DNA of 64,000 nt, taken from assembly GCF_001422245.1 (NCBI RefSeq), contig NZ_LMMM01000002.1, positions 855 to 64,854 on the forward strand, read 5' to 3'. The DNA comes from Rhizobium sp. Leaf262 (GTDB taxonomy: Bacteria > Pseudomonadota > Alphaproteobacteria > Rhizobiales > Rhizobiaceae). The notes beneath the pieces were generated by a model. The model had not been told where the DNA came from, ran no database searches, and worked only from the letters and a program-made list of their open reading frames with translations. A program made the position numbers and the translations under genes. This document shows positions 37,383 to 46,768 of the stretch, piece after piece; position 1 is the first letter of the stretch, and every line of letters starts with the position of its first letter.

Positions 37383-37850
37383 ATGCCGAAGATCGCAGAG
37401 CATGAATTGTCACTGAGCCGGATCATCAATGCGCCGCCGGAAAAGGTTTTCCGGGCGTGGGCAGACCCGGATTTGCTCATTGAATGGTGGGCGCCACTGC
37501 CTTACCGGACATCGCATGCCGTCATAGACATGCGCCCCGGTGGCGCCTTCAACACCACCATGCATGCCCCCACGGGCGAAATATACGAAAATCTCGGTAT
37601 CTTCCTCGATGTGGTCGCCAATCAGCGGCTGGTCTTCACTGATGCCTTCCGCGAGGGCTGGGTGCCAGGGGATCGTCCTTTCATGACGGGTTATGTGACG
37701 TTTGAGGACGCCGGAAACGGCGCGACGAAATATGTGGCGCGCGCTCTGCACTGGACGGCTGAAGACATGCAGACCCATCGCGAAATGGGTTTCGAAGAAG
37801 GTTGGAATGCCGCCGCCGAGCAGATGGAAGCACTGTTGCAGCGCCTGTGA
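37383..37850 (+). CDS. SRPBCC / AHSA1-type ligand-binding protein
   Basis: 155 aa from the ATG at 37383 (GGAGGG about 8 nt upstream). The START-like fold is shown by LSRIINAPPEKVFRAWADPDLLIEWWAP, MRPGGAFNTTMHAP, RLVFTDAF and the C-terminal helix GFEEGWNAAAEQMEALL. Members bind hydrophobic ligands or act as Aha1-like proteins; the function of this one is unknown. It follows glpK by 68 bp on the same strand. Confidence 0.88.
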   Translation: MPKIAEHELSLSRIINAPPEKVFRAWADPDLLIEWWAPLPYRTSHAVIDMRPGGAFNTTMHAPTGEIYENLGIFLDVVANQRLVFTDAFREGWVPGDRPFMTGYVTFEDAGNGATKYVARALHWTAEDMQTHREMGFEEGWNAAAEQMEALLQRL

Positions 37851-38012
37851 TGCCACTTGAAAGGGTTGATGAAGAGATCGCAACGGCGTCTGCAAGCCGT
37901 TGATTTTCGATTCTCTTTCCAGCGATGCCTTCGAAGAGGCAGTTCCGGATTTTCGATTTGCCTCGGCCGGTTTCTATGCCTATCTCTCAATGAGCGTTAT
38001 CGAGGATTTGGC

Positions 38013-39074
38013 ATGGAACTTGGTCTTTACACATTCGCGGATGTCGATCCGAATGCATCGACGGGAAAGGGGCCGGAAGGTGCGCGGCGTCTGAAGAACC
38101 TGATCGAGGAGATCGAGCTTGCCGATCAGGTGGGGCTGGACGTCTTCGGCCTAGGTGAGCATCACCGCCCGGACTATGCCATTTCCTCGCCTTCCACCGT
38201 GCTGGCCGCAGCTGCCGTCAAGACGAAGAACATACGATTGACCAGCGCGGTTTCCGTCTTGAGTTCGGATGATCCCATTCGCGTCTTCCAGCAGTTTTCG
38301 ACCGTCGATCTTCTGTCCAACGGGCGGGCGGAAATCATGGCCGGACGCGGCTCGTTTATCGAGTCCTATCCGCTGTTCGGGTATAATCTGGAAGACTATG
38401 ACGAGCTGTTCAGCGAAAAGCTGGACCTGTTACTGGCGCTTCGGGAAAAGGAAATCGTGACATGGTCCGGCAGCAAGCATCCGCCGATCAACGGGCGAGG
38501 GGTCTATCCACGCCCCTTGCAGGAACATCTGCCGATCTGGATTGCCGTGGGTGGAGCGCCGCAATCCGTCGCCCGCGCGGGTGCCATGGGTCTGCCGGTC
38601 GCTCTTGCCATCATCGGCGGTGAATATCGCCGTTATGCGCCGCTGTTTGATCTTTACCGGGAAGCGGCGCGTCGCGCCGGTCAGGATGCGGCAAAGCAGA
38701 AGACGAGCATCAACGTGCACGGCTTCATTGCAGATACCACCGACAAGGCAGCCGATCAGTTCTACGGCCCGCAGGCCGAAGTCATGAACCGGCTGGGTCG
38801 TGAGCGCGGCTGGGGGCCGACCAACCGAGCCCAGTACGATGTGGCACGGAGTGCCGAGGGCAATCTTTTCCTTGGAGAGCCGGAACTGGTGGCGGAAAAG
38901 ATTATCAAGGCGCACGGCGCGTTCAAGAATGACCGCTTCCTGTTGCAGATGGCCATCGGCCTCATGCCGCATGACCAGATCATGCGCGGTATCGAACTTT
39001 ACGGCACCAAAGTCGCGCCGATCGTCAGAAAAGAATTGACTGGCAGTGCCGATAGGGTGAAAGCCACGGCCTGA
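38013..39074 (+). CDS. LLM-class flavin-dependent monooxygenase (Atu2307/SP_0267 family)
   Basis: 353 aa from the ATG at 38013, with GAGG 7 nt upstream; the 52-codon upstream extension has no protein character. Bacterial luciferase-like fold: MELGLYTFADVDP, GLDVFGLGEHHRPDYAISSP, LTSAVSVLSSDDPIRVFQQFSTVDLLSNGRAEIMAGRGSF, WIAVGGAPQSVARAG. Such enzymes use reduced FMN to oxygenate small substrates, but this subfamily has none assigned. The name comes from a conserved family that includes an Agrobacterium member. Confidence 0.88.
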   Translation: MELGLYTFADVDPNASTGKGPEGARRLKNLIEEIELADQVGLDVFGLGEHHRPDYAISSPSTVLAAAAVKTKNIRLTSAVSVLSSDDPIRVFQQFSTVDLLSNGRAEIMAGRGSFIESYPLFGYNLEDYDELFSEKLDLLLALREKEIVTWSGSKHPPINGRGVYPRPLQEHLPIWIAVGGAPQSVARAGAMGLPVALAIIGGEYRRYAPLFDLYREAARRAGQDAAKQKTSINVHGFIADTTDKAADQFYGPQAEVMNRLGRERGWGPTNRAQYDVARSAEGNLFLGEPELVAEKIIKAHGAFKNDRFLLQMAIGLMPHDQIMRGIELYGTKVAPIVRKELTGSADRVKATA

Positions 39075-39123
39075 ATGGAGAAAGGTCAGTTGCCGGGGCG
39101 GCTGACCGAAGCACGGAACGACC

Positions 39124-39876
39124 ATGGTTATTTCCACCGAAGAAGAACTTACGAAGCTCAAGGATGTTGGGCGTATCTGCGCTTTGGCGATGCAGACCAT
39201 GGCCGACGCTCTGGAGCCTGGCATCACCACGCTGGAGCTGGACGCGATTGGACGCAGGGTGCTGGAAGGCAACGACGCGCAGTCAGCACCGGAGTTCTGC
39301 TATCAATTTCCCGGTGCGACCTGCATCAGCGTCAACGAGGAAGTGGCCCACGGCATTCCAGGCCCACGGATCATCAAGGCGGGTGATCTCGTCAACATCG
39401 ATGTGTCCGCGGTCAAGGACGGATTTTTCGGCGATACCGGCTCGTCCTTTGCCGTTCCGCCGGTGAAGAAAGAGATCGACCGGCTGTGCCGGGACGGCAA
39501 GCGCGCCATGTGGACGGGTCTTCAGCAGATCAAGTCGGGTCGCCCGCTGGCCGATATCGGCAATGCCATCGGCGCGTTTGCCAAGAAGAACCGTTACACG
39601 CTGATCACCAACCTTGCCAGCCACGGCATCGGTCGCTCGCTGCACGAGGAGCCGACCGAGCTTGCCACATGGCCAGACAAGGACGAAACCCGCATCATGA
39701 CCGAAGGCCTGGTGTTTACGGTCGAGCCGTTCCTGTCCATGGGCGCTTACTGGGCCGAAGATGGCGACGACGACCCCTGGACGCTGTTCAGCGACCCCAG
39801 CGCGCCGACCGTGCAGTTCGAGCATACGGTGGTGGCAACCAAAAACGGCCCGCTTATTCTCACGCTTGCCGAGTAA
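39124..39876 (+). CDS. map: Methionine aminopeptidase, type I
   Basis: 250 aa. The five metal ligands are visible: Asp in NIDVSAVKDGFFGDTG (two), His in LASHGIGRSLHEEP, Glu in FTVEPFLSMG and Glu in VQFEHTVVAT. It removes the initiator Met from nascent proteins. The genome probably has a second copy with the ribosomal-protein genes, as in other Rhizobiaceae; this cannot be seen here. The short gap from the LLM gene (49 bp) suggests a shared transcript. Confidence 0.93.
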   Translation: MVISTEEELTKLKDVGRICALAMQTMADALEPGITTLELDAIGRRVLEGNDAQSAPEFCYQFPGATCISVNEEVAHGIPGPRIIKAGDLVNIDVSAVKDGFFGDTGSSFAVPPVKKEIDRLCRDGKRAMWTGLQQIKSGRPLADIGNAIGAFAKKNRYTLITNLASHGIGRSLHEEPTELATWPDKDETRIMTEGLVFTVEPFLSMGAYWAEDGDDDPWTLFSDPSAPTVQFEHTVVATKNGPLILTLAE

Positions 39877-40060
39877 TTTTTGCCCTTTGTAGGCCTTCCG
39901 TAAGTAAAGGTTTTGTAATGTACAGCCGTGCGAACACCAATCTATCTTACATCTTCGTAAGTTAGCGCTTGCCGCATTGCTGTGCACAAATTTCTGGCCT
40001 AGTTTCCCACCAAACTGCTTCGCCAATAATGGCTGACCCCAACTCGCGAGAGTTTGTACC

Positions 40061-41332
40061 GTGTTTCATTCCTTCTTCCCAAAACCCAAACTGTTTTTCA
40101 CGTCTGCTGTCATCTGGGCCTTCGTCGCTATTTTTGGCTGGTACTTCGTATTTCAAGCCCTCGGGGACTCTCTTGGGTATGTGATGCCGGAGCAGGAGCC
40201 ATACGATCTCAGCTATTTCGTTGTGCCGGCCAACTTGTATTTCTATGCTTATCTGGCTGTTTGCCTTGGCTTGTTCGGCGCGGTTTGGACGGTGATCGCA
40301 CGAGATCATCCCTGGAAATACTGGTCCATATGGGGTTCGTTGCTGATTATCGCAGTTACATATTTTGGCGTTCAGGTGACGGTGGTCATCAACAACTTCA
40401 GACGACCCTTTGGTGATCTTCTTCAGAACGCGCTTTCCAAGCAGCCTGGAATAACTGCATGGGATTTCTACAGCTTGCAGATTATTTTTGCGAAGCTGGT
40501 GTTCTTCAGCATGGCGGTTTCGATCCTGACGGACTTCTTTACCAGCCACTACGTTTTTCGTTGGCGCACGGCGATGAACAACTTCTACATGTCGAAGTGG
40601 GACAAGCTGCGCCATATCGAAGGCGCATCGCAGCGTGTTCAAGAAGATACAATGCGATTTTCGGCCACCGTTGAAGGACTTGGCATCACGCTCATCAACT
40701 CAGTGATGACGCTCGTCGTCTTTCTTCCAATTCTGTTCGCCCTTTCAAGCTATGTCTCGGAGCTTCCTATCATTGGTGAAGTTCCTCACGCTCTCTTCTG
40801 GCTAGCAATCCTGTGGTCAGCGTTCGGAACGATTCTGCTGGCAACGGTCGGTATTAAATTGCCGGGCCTCAACTTCCGGAATCAACGTGTGGAAGCTGCC
40901 TACCGAAAAGAGTTGGTCTATGGTGAGGATCATGCCGAGCGCGCCGATCCCGTGACCGTGAAAGAACTTTTCGGAAATGTTCGAAAAAACTATTTCCGTA
41001 TGTATTGGCACTATCTCTACTTCAACGTCGCCCGCTATTTCTACATTCAGGCTGATGCCGTTTTCCTGCTTTTGATGCTCGTTCCAACGATCGTGGCAGG
41101 CAAGATCACCTATGGTATTTACCAGCAGATCGCCACGGCGTTCGGTCAGGTCAGTAATTCATTCCAGTACTTGGTCAATTCTTGGACGACGATCATCGAG
41201 CTTCTGTCCATCCACAAGCGTCTGAAAGCCTTCGAGGCAGCTATCGACGACAAACCATTGCCTGAAATCGACCAGCGCTACCTGAAGCGCGAGGCCGAAG
41301 GCGGAGAAATGGCTGCCAACAAGCCGACGTGA
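40061..41332 (+). CDS. bacA: Peptide transporter BacA/SbmA
   Basis: 423 aa from a GTG at 40061. Seven to eight membrane segments; family markers are the N-terminal SFFPKPKLFFTSAVIWA, FTSHYVFRWRTAMNNFY, HIEGASQRVQEDTMRF and FNVARYFYIQADAVFLLLML. SbmA/BacA is a proton-driven dimer that imports proline-rich peptides, bleomycin and some antibiotics, and in rhizobia and Brucella is needed for chronic host infection and for very-long-chain fatty acid lipid A. The length is that of BacA rather than the ABC-fused BacA-like form. Followed by a strong terminator. Confidence 0.94.
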   Translation: MFHSFFPKPKLFFTSAVIWAFVAIFGWYFVFQALGDSLGYVMPEQEPYDLSYFVVPANLYFYAYLAVCLGLFGAVWTVIARDHPWKYWSIWGSLLIIAVTYFGVQVTVVINNFRRPFGDLLQNALSKQPGITAWDFYSLQIIFAKLVFFSMAVSILTDFFTSHYVFRWRTAMNNFYMSKWDKLRHIEGASQRVQEDTMRFSATVEGLGITLINSVMTLVVFLPILFALSSYVSELPIIGEVPHALFWLAILWSAFGTILLATVGIKLPGLNFRNQRVEAAYRKELVYGEDHAERADPVTVKELFGNVRKNYFRMYWHYLYFNVARYFYIQADAVFLLLMLVPTIVAGKITYGIYQQIATAFGQVSNSFQYLVNSWTTIIELLSIHKRLKAFEAAIDDKPLPEIDQRYLKREAEGGEMAANKPT

Positions 41333-41335
41333 CAT

Positions 41336-41367
41336 AAAAAAGGGTGGCCATGCGCCACCCTTTTTTC
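41336..41367. terminator. Bidirectional terminator between bacA and the deacetylase gene
   Basis: Stem GGGTGGC / GCCACCC (41342-41348, 41354-41360) flanked by AAAAAA on the left and TTTTTT on the right, so a U-tract follows in both directions. It ends bacA on the plus strand and the deacetylase on the minus strand. Confidence 0.93.
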
Positions 41368-41388
41368 TTGAAGGATGGAGCGCGGCGT

Positions 41389-42375
41389 TTATCCCTCGGA
41401 TTTCTGCGCCCGCCGGGCCTCGATCATCGGCATCGCCTCGGCGTAGCTGACGCAGGCCACGTCTTCCTTGTGGCACACTTCACGCAGCAACCGTTCAAAG
41501 GCGTTCCAATAGGCGCCGCCGTTCATCCTGACGAAGTGGAAGCCAAGCTGGAGGGGAATGCGCTCGCCGTCATATTGCTTGTCGAACGCCGCGCGGAAAG
41601 CTTTATAAGCGCGCTCTTCGAATTCGGCTGATTTTTCCCGGTTCTCGATGGCCATCGAGTGGCGCACGAAAAGATTGTAGTCCATGGCGATGATCTGCCG
41701 GTCGTTCGGCCCCTCCGGGATGAGGGGAAGGCCAAAGTGTTCGATGCCATCTTTCTTCGCAGGCCAGGCGGGACCTTTGGTAATGCTCGTCGCGTCGTAG
41801 ACGAAACCGTGTTTCTTCTGGGCTGTCGTCAGGGCGTCGCTCTGCGATAGATAGGGCGCGCGAAAGCCGTTGATGCTCTTGACGAAATCCCGCCAGCCTT
41901 GCGGTTCCTCGCCCTTCTTGCCGATCATCTGCCAGGCATTTTCCAGCGTACTGGTAAAGGTCGTGAACTCCGCGTCCCATTGTTCCGCTGTCCAGTTGCC
42001 GCCATCGAAATGTCCGCAGGTGTGATTGGCGATTTCGTGGCCTTCCTGCTTAGCTTCCCAGATGTGGTGGAGGCGGGTTTCCACCTCCTCGATGGACTGG
42101 CCAAAGCCGACATTGGAACGACCGGTCTTCTGGCCCGGACCCTGATAGCTCTTGGCGCTGGTCCTACGATCCATCACCAGCGTACAGGCTAGAAAATAGG
42201 TGAAGTGTGCGCCCACGTCCTTGGCCGTCGCGCGGCTGCGCTCCCAAAGCGAATTATCGCCAGCGCCGTCAAAGGAGACCATCACAAGCTGTTTCGGCTT
42301 CTCCGCAGGCTGCGCGAAGGCTGGCAAGGCAACGGAAATGGACAAACTCAAAACGGCAAGGCTACGAAACATCAT
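41389..42375 (-). CDS. Secreted polysaccharide deacetylase-like protein
   Basis: About 328 aa from the ATG at 42375 (or 42372); signal peptide MFRSLAVLSLSISVALPAFA. NodB-fold motifs: motif 1 is SFDGAGD (Asp36), motif 2 is NHTCGHFDG (H-x3-H), motif 3 is FRAPY. Motif 1 normally reads TFDDG, and here the second Asp, a metal ligand, is Gly. The protein is likely periplasmic; the substrate is unknown. The longer frame from 42462 would bury the signal peptide and is unlikely. Confidence 0.87.
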   Translation of the reverse strand: MMFRSLAVLSLSISVALPAFAQPAEKPKQLVMVSFDGAGDNSLWERSRATAKDVGAHFTYFLACTLVMDRRTSAKSYQGPGQKTGRSNVGFGQSIEEVETRLHHIWEAKQEGHEIANHTCGHFDGGNWTAEQWDAEFTTFTSTLENAWQMIGKKGEEPQGWRDFVKSINGFRAPYLSQSDALTTAQKKHGFVYDATSITKGPAWPAKKDGIEHFGLPLIPEGPNDRQIIAMDYNLFVRHSMAIENREKSAEFEERAYKAFRAAFDKQYDGERIPLQLGFHFVRMNGGAYWNAFERLLREVCHKEDVACVSYAEAMPMIEARRAQKSEG

Positions 42376-42508
42376 TGACCACTTTTTTGAAAGGCAGGGG
42401 TCTTTTGACGCGGCATTAAGGCGAAGCTTTGATTTGTCTGGCAATTTCAGGCTTTTGGCCATAATTCACTAACGCGCCTTTTTCCACATCCTGCTGGGAG
42501 CATTGCCA

Positions 42509-43093
42509 ATGTTGCTGCTGATCGTCTGTCTTGTCTTCTTTTTTGCCACGCATTCCCTGCGGTTCATCGCGCCCGGTTGGCGTGAGAGCATGATCGCGCG
42601 TCTTGGCACCGGTACATGGAAAATCGTCTACTCACTGGTCAGTATTCTCGCCATCGCGCTGGTTGCCTATTCCTTCGGCGAAGCACGGCAGGTGACGGGA
42701 ATGCTTTACAATCCGCCGATCTGGATGAGCCATATAGCGCTCACTCTGATGCTGTTTGCGATGATCTGTCTTGCGGCCAGCTGTCTGCCCGCCGGTCATA
42801 TCGTTGCTAAGACCAAACATCCGCTTGTTCTTTCTGTGAAGATCTGGGCCACGGCGCATCTTCTTGCCAATGGCGAGACGTCGTCGGTCATTCTCTTCGC
42901 GTCCTTTCTTGCCTGGGGCGTTGTGATGCGCATTCTCTTGAAACGACGTGCGCGTGCCGGCGAAGTCGTCAGCCGCTCCTTCGTTTCGGCACGATATGAT
43001 GTCGCTGCCATTGCGCTTGGCATCGTCCTTTGGGCGGCCTTCATCTGGAAGCTGCACGAATGGTTGATTGGCGTGCAGCCGCTCGCAATGTGA
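42509..43093 (+). CDS. NnrU-family membrane protein
   Basis: 194 aa from the ATG at 42509 (GGGAG 9 nt upstream). Six hydrophobic segments and the family's FFATHSLRF, HPLVLSVKIWATAHLLANGE and WKLHEWLIGVQPL blocks. NnrU is a cytochrome b561-like inner-membrane protein first described near nitric oxide reductase genes, and a role in NO metabolism or respiration is suspected. No denitrification gene is next to it here. Divergent from the deacetylase. Confidence 0.88.
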   Translation: MLLLIVCLVFFFATHSLRFIAPGWRESMIARLGTGTWKIVYSLVSILAIALVAYSFGEARQVTGMLYNPPIWMSHIALTLMLFAMICLAASCLPAGHIVAKTKHPLVLSVKIWATAHLLANGETSSVILFASFLAWGVVMRILLKRRARAGEVVSRSFVSARYDVAAIALGIVLWAAFIWKLHEWLIGVQPLAM

Positions 43094-43246
43094 GAAAGTG
43101 ACTTTTCCCCTTACATATAAGGGAAAATAGGCTAGAAGGCCGACCAATGATCGTGGTTGGCCTTTTTGCTGATCGCGACAAGGGCATTGGCATGTCCGCA
43201 GACCGGATGAACGGCAAGTGTTCCGGTGCGGGTAACGGAGAATTCA

Positions 43247-43918
43247 ATGGCGAACGAGAATGACAGCTTCATCCGCGAAGTGAACGAGCAGATCCGCTCT
43301 GAGCAACTGAGCAATTTCTGGGGACGCTACGGAGTTGTCGTCATCGGCGCTGCGGTGCTGATCGTGCTCGGTGCGGTGGGTGCCGGTGTCTATGAATACT
43401 GGAATACCAGCCGCGCCTCCTCCTCCGGGGATCAGTTCGCAAGCGCCCTGAAGCTCGCGCAGGAAGGCAAGAACGATGAGGCGCTCAAGGCGTTTTCCGA
43501 TCTGGAAACTGCCGGTCACGGTTCCTATCCGGTTCTGGCCAAGTTCCGTTCGGCAACGCTTCTGGCACAGAAGGGTGACACAGCAGGCGCAGTTGCCGCT
43601 TTCACCGCCATTGGCGATGACAACAGCGCGCCGCAGGTCTTCCGCGATACCGCAAAGGTTCGTGCCGCCTGGTTGCTGGTCGATACGGGCACGTACGAGC
43701 AGGTTTCCGCTCAGGCCGAAGTGTTGACGGGCGAGGGGCAGGCCATGCGCAATTCCGCGCGCGAGGCGCTTGGTCTTTCGGCCTATAAGGCAGGCGATTT
43801 CGTCAAGGCGAAGCAGTGGTTCGAGCAGATCACCGCAGACGTTCAGGCACCGCGCAACGTGACAAGCCGCGCGCAGATCATGCTCGACAATATTGCCGCT
43901 TCCGGCAAGGCCGCGTAA
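43247..43918 (+). CDS. TPR-containing membrane-anchored protein (YfgM-like)
   Basis: 223 aa from the ATG at 43247 (GGAG 6-7 nt upstream). Short N-terminal cytoplasmic part ([29 protein letters not shown]), one transmembrane helix ([20 protein letters not shown]), then a periplasmic TPR domain. This is the layout of E. coli YfgM, which helps fold exported proteins beside SecYEG and PpiD. It is 35 bp upstream of der, as yfgM is near der in many proteobacteria (there with bamB between). Confidence 0.87.
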   Translation: MANENDSFIREVNEQIRSEQLSNFWGRYGVVVIGAAVLIVLGAVGAGVYEYWNTSRASSSGDQFASALKLAQEGKNDEALKAFSDLETAGHGSYPVLAKFRSATLLAQKGDTAGAVAAFTAIGDDNSAPQVFRDTAKVRAAWLLVDTGTYEQVSAQAEVLTGEGQAMRNSAREALGLSAYKAGDFVKAKQWFEQITADVQAPRNVTSRAQIMLDNIAASGKAA

Positions 43919-43953
43919 ATTCGCGCCTTGGTTCTTCAAGTAAGGGTTCTCCC

Positions 43954-45393
43954 ATGAGCTTCACCGTCGCCATCGTAGGACGTCCCAATGTCGGCAAGTC
44001 CACGCTGTTCAACCGTCTGGTTGGCAAGAAGCTGGCGCTTGTTGACGATACGCCGGGCGTGACCCGCGACCGCCGCCCCGGCGACGCGAAGCTGGTGGAT
44101 TTGCGCTTTACCATCATCGATACAGCCGGTCTGGAGCAATCCGGGCCGGACACGCTTCAGGGCCGTATGTGGGCACAGACCGAAGAGGCCATCGAAGAGG
44201 CTGATCTCACTTTGTTCGTGGTGGATGCCAAATTCGGCCTGACACCTGCTGACCAGACGCTGGGCGAAATGCTGCGCCGTCGTGGCAAGCCCGTGGTGCT
44301 GGTGGCCAACAAGTCCGAAGCGCGCGGCTCCGATGGCGGCTTCTACGATGCCTATACGCTGGGCCTCGGTGAACCTTGCCCGATTTCTGCCGAACACGGC
44401 CAGGGCATGATCGATCTTCGTGATGCCATCGTTGCCGCCATTGGCGAAGACGTGGCGTTTCCGCCGGAGGACGATTTCGACGAGGCCGAAACCGATGTCG
44501 TTCTGCGCCACGGCGACCTTGATGGCGAGGAAGACGAGGACGAAGAAGAGCCTGTCTACGATGAGACCAAGCCGCTGCGCGTGGCGATCATCGGTCGCCC
44601 GAATGCTGGCAAATCCACGCTCATCAACCGCTATCTCGGCGAAGAGCGCCTGCTGACCGGCCCGGAAGCGGGCATTACTCGCGACAGTATTTCGGTTGAA
44701 TGGGACTGGCGTGGCCGCACCATCAAGATGTTCGATACGGCTGGCATGCGGCGCAAGGCCCGCGTGACGGAGAAGCTGGAAAAGCTCTCGGTTGCGGATT
44801 CGCTGCGCTCCATCCGCTTTGCGGAAACCGTCGTCATCGTGTTCGATTCGACCATTCCGTTCGAAAAGCAGGATTTGCAGCTGGTTGATCTTGTCATCCG
44901 TGAAGGTCGCGCCGCCGTGCTTGCCTTCAACAAGTGGGATCTGGTTGAAGACCCGCAGGCATTTCTCGCCGATCTGCGTGAGAAGACCGAGCGACTATTG
45001 CCGCAGGCGCGCGGCATTCGTGCCGTGCCCATGTCGGGCCACACGGGCTATGGTCTTGACCGGTTGATGCAGAATATCATCGACACCGACAAGATCTGGA
45101 ACCGCCGCATCTCCACCGCCAAGCTCAACAAATGGCTGGATGCGCAGGTCACGCAGCATCCGCCACCGGCTGTGTCCGGTCGTCGTTTGCGCTTGAAATA
45201 CATGACACAGGTCAAGGCCCGCCCGCCTGCCTTCATGATTTCCTGCACGCGTCCGGAGGCCATTCCGGAATCCTACACGCGCTATCTTGTCAACAATCTG
45301 CGCAAGGACTTCGACATGCCGGGCGTCCCGATCCGCGTGCATTATCGTGGTTCGGACAATCCGTTTGAGCACAAGGCGAAGAAGAAGCGGTAG
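43954..45393 (+). CDS. der: Ribosome-associated GTPase Der (EngA)
   Basis: 479 aa from the ATG at 43954. Two GTPase domains in tandem: G1 as GRPNVGKST and [18 protein letters not shown] and DTAGMRRKA (G3), ANKSE and NKWDL (G4). An acidic linker ([15 protein letters not shown], ~residues 190-205) separates them, and a C-terminal KH-like domain follows. It is essential for assembly of the 50S ribosomal subunit. Located after the YfgM-like gene. Confidence 0.97.
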   Translation: MSFTVAIVGRPNVGKSTLFNRLVGKKLALVDDTPGVTRDRRPGDAKLVDLRFTIIDTAGLEQSGPDTLQGRMWAQTEEAIEEADLTLFVVDAKFGLTPADQTLGEMLRRRGKPVVLVANKSEARGSDGGFYDAYTLGLGEPCPISAEHGQGMIDLRDAIVAAIGEDVAFPPEDDFDEAETDVVLRHGDLDGEEDEDEEEPVYDETKPLRVAIIGRPNAGKSTLINRYLGEERLLTGPEAGITRDSISVEWDWRGRTIKMFDTAGMRRKARVTEKLEKLSVADSLRSIRFAETVVIVFDSTIPFEKQDLQLVDLVIREGRAAVLAFNKWDLVEDPQAFLADLREKTERLLPQARGIRAVPMSGHTGYGLDRLMQNIIDTDKIWNRRISTAKLNKWLDAQVTQHPPPAVSGRRLRLKYMTQVKARPPAFMISCTRPEAIPESYTRYLVNNLRKDFDMPGVPIRVHYRGSDNPFEHKAKKKR

Positions 45394-45416
45394 GCTTCAT
45401 CGACGGAGTGAAACTC

Positions 45417-45881
45417 ATGGCGGACATTCCAATCCGTTGTTTCGCGGTATCGGTTGTCATTATCCGCCATGCATCCACCGGCCATCAGGTGTTGTTGCTC
45501 CGCCGGAACCAAACTTTGGTTGGAGAATGGTGCCAGATTGTCGGCGGTATTGAAGATGGCGAAACTGCGTGGCAGACGGCGTTGCGAGAGGTGAAGGAAG
45601 AGACGGGACTGGTGTGCCAGCACCTGTATTCCGGCGACATCTGCGAGCAGTTCTACGAGGCAGATCGCAACGCAATCAGCCTGCTGCCGGTTTTCGTCGG
45701 AGTTGTCGATGCCTATGCGGAAGTCACGATCAATGAAGAGCATAGTGAATTCCGTTGGGTGTCCTTCAACGAGGCGTTGACCATGTTGCCTTTCGCGGGC
45801 CAGCGCAAAGTGATCCGGCACATTGAGGCAGAGTTCGTTCAACGCAGTCCATCGAAATATCTGCGCATTCAAACACCGTAG
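45417..45881 (+). CDS. NUDIX hydrolase
   Basis: 154 aa from the ATG at 45417 (GGAG 8 nt upstream). The Nudix box G-x5-E-x7-R-E-x2-E-E-x-G is complete in GGIEDGETAWQTALREVKEETGL read over about residues 44-66. It hydrolyses a nucleoside diphosphate linked to another group; the C-terminal EHSEFRWVSFNEAL is typical of dATP/dihydroneopterin-type members, but the substrate is not clear. It follows der by 23 bp. Confidence 0.9.
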   Translation: MADIPIRCFAVSVVIIRHASTGHQVLLLRRNQTLVGEWCQIVGGIEDGETAWQTALREVKEETGLVCQHLYSGDICEQFYEADRNAISLLPVFVGVVDAYAEVTINEEHSEFRWVSFNEALTMLPFAGQRKVIRHIEAEFVQRSPSKYLRIQTP

Positions 45882-45950
45882 CCCGTATCGCTTAAAGCGG
45901 CTCGCAGCATCGCTCCGTGCACGCATCGACAATACTTTTTAGGAACGATC

Positions 45951-46559
45951 ATGCTGATCAAGCAGACCGATTATCATCGCATCTACCGCGTCATCAACAG
46001 CCTGCTGATCAACGAGAATGCCGATCCCGCGACCGCGTCGATGTATTTCAGCACGTTTGGGGCCTTCATTCTGGAGCACCATTACAAGGTGAAGGCGAAG
46101 CCAAAAGGTGGGCTTGCCGCCTATAACCTCGATGGCACACTCATCCTCTTTGCGGACCATCGCGAAGATGGACATGTGACGGGTGCGGGTGAGAATTTTC
46201 ATTGTTGGGTGGAGGCGGATGGCTGGGCAATCGACTTCATGGCACCAGCGTTTTCGCAGACTGCGCGTGAGCTAGCCGTTCCCGCAAAGATGTTTCAGCG
46301 ACCCTTGGCCTCCATGGCGCCTTCCATCAACGAGTTGGTGCGGTCGGGTGATTTCTTCTACAAGTCCGAACCTGATGCGACAGCCAAGCGCTTTGCCGAT
46401 TGGCGCAAGCACGCCATGATCGGTGATCTGGCATCGATTGCCGCAGGCTGGTTTAGCAAGTCGCCGAAGCAGATGCAGACGTCCATATCGGTCAGCGACA
46501 GCAGAGGAGCAGACCGGACTATTCTCTTGACGGGTAATGCTTTGACAGGGGCGTGGTGA
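45951..46559 (+). CDS. DUF2026 family protein
   Basis: 202 aa, ATG start with AGGAAC upstream. It matches my memory of DUF2026: MLIKQTDYHRIYRVINSLL, MYFSTFGAFIL, NFHCWVEADGWAIDFMAP. The FHCWVE and IDF blocks, with a His-Cys in one motif and an acidic residue in a second, resemble transglutaminase-like or papain-like cores, but no function is known. No signal peptide. The 209-bp gap after it (46560-46768) contains nothing recognisable. Confidence 0.82.
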   Translation: MLIKQTDYHRIYRVINSLLINENADPATASMYFSTFGAFILEHHYKVKAKPKGGLAAYNLDGTLILFADHREDGHVTGAGENFHCWVEADGWAIDFMAPAFSQTARELAVPAKMFQRPLASMAPSINELVRSGDFFYKSEPDATAKRFADWRKHAMIGDLASIAAGWFSKSPKQMQTSISVSDSRGADRTILLTGNALTGAW

Positions 46560-46768
46560 TGGCGGGTAAAGAGGACGGCCAGCGTAATCTCGCGGCAACC
46601 GCCTGACGTCAATCAGCAGCCCGACCCCGCTCTATAGATAGCGGCAGTCGCATCCCGCTCGCCTTGTGACAGGACGAGCAGACTTCGTCCAGCCGCCTTC
46701 ACAAAAAATCGAACACCCGTCGGGCATTTTCCTCGTCGCTGTCGACCGTTTCATGCGCAGTTCGGCAA

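Noticed and set aside
37857-38012. 52-codon N-terminal extension of the LLM monooxygenase
   Set aside because: The luciferase-like fold begins at MELGLYTF; the extension is basic, Cys-rich and lacks a ribosome-binding site.
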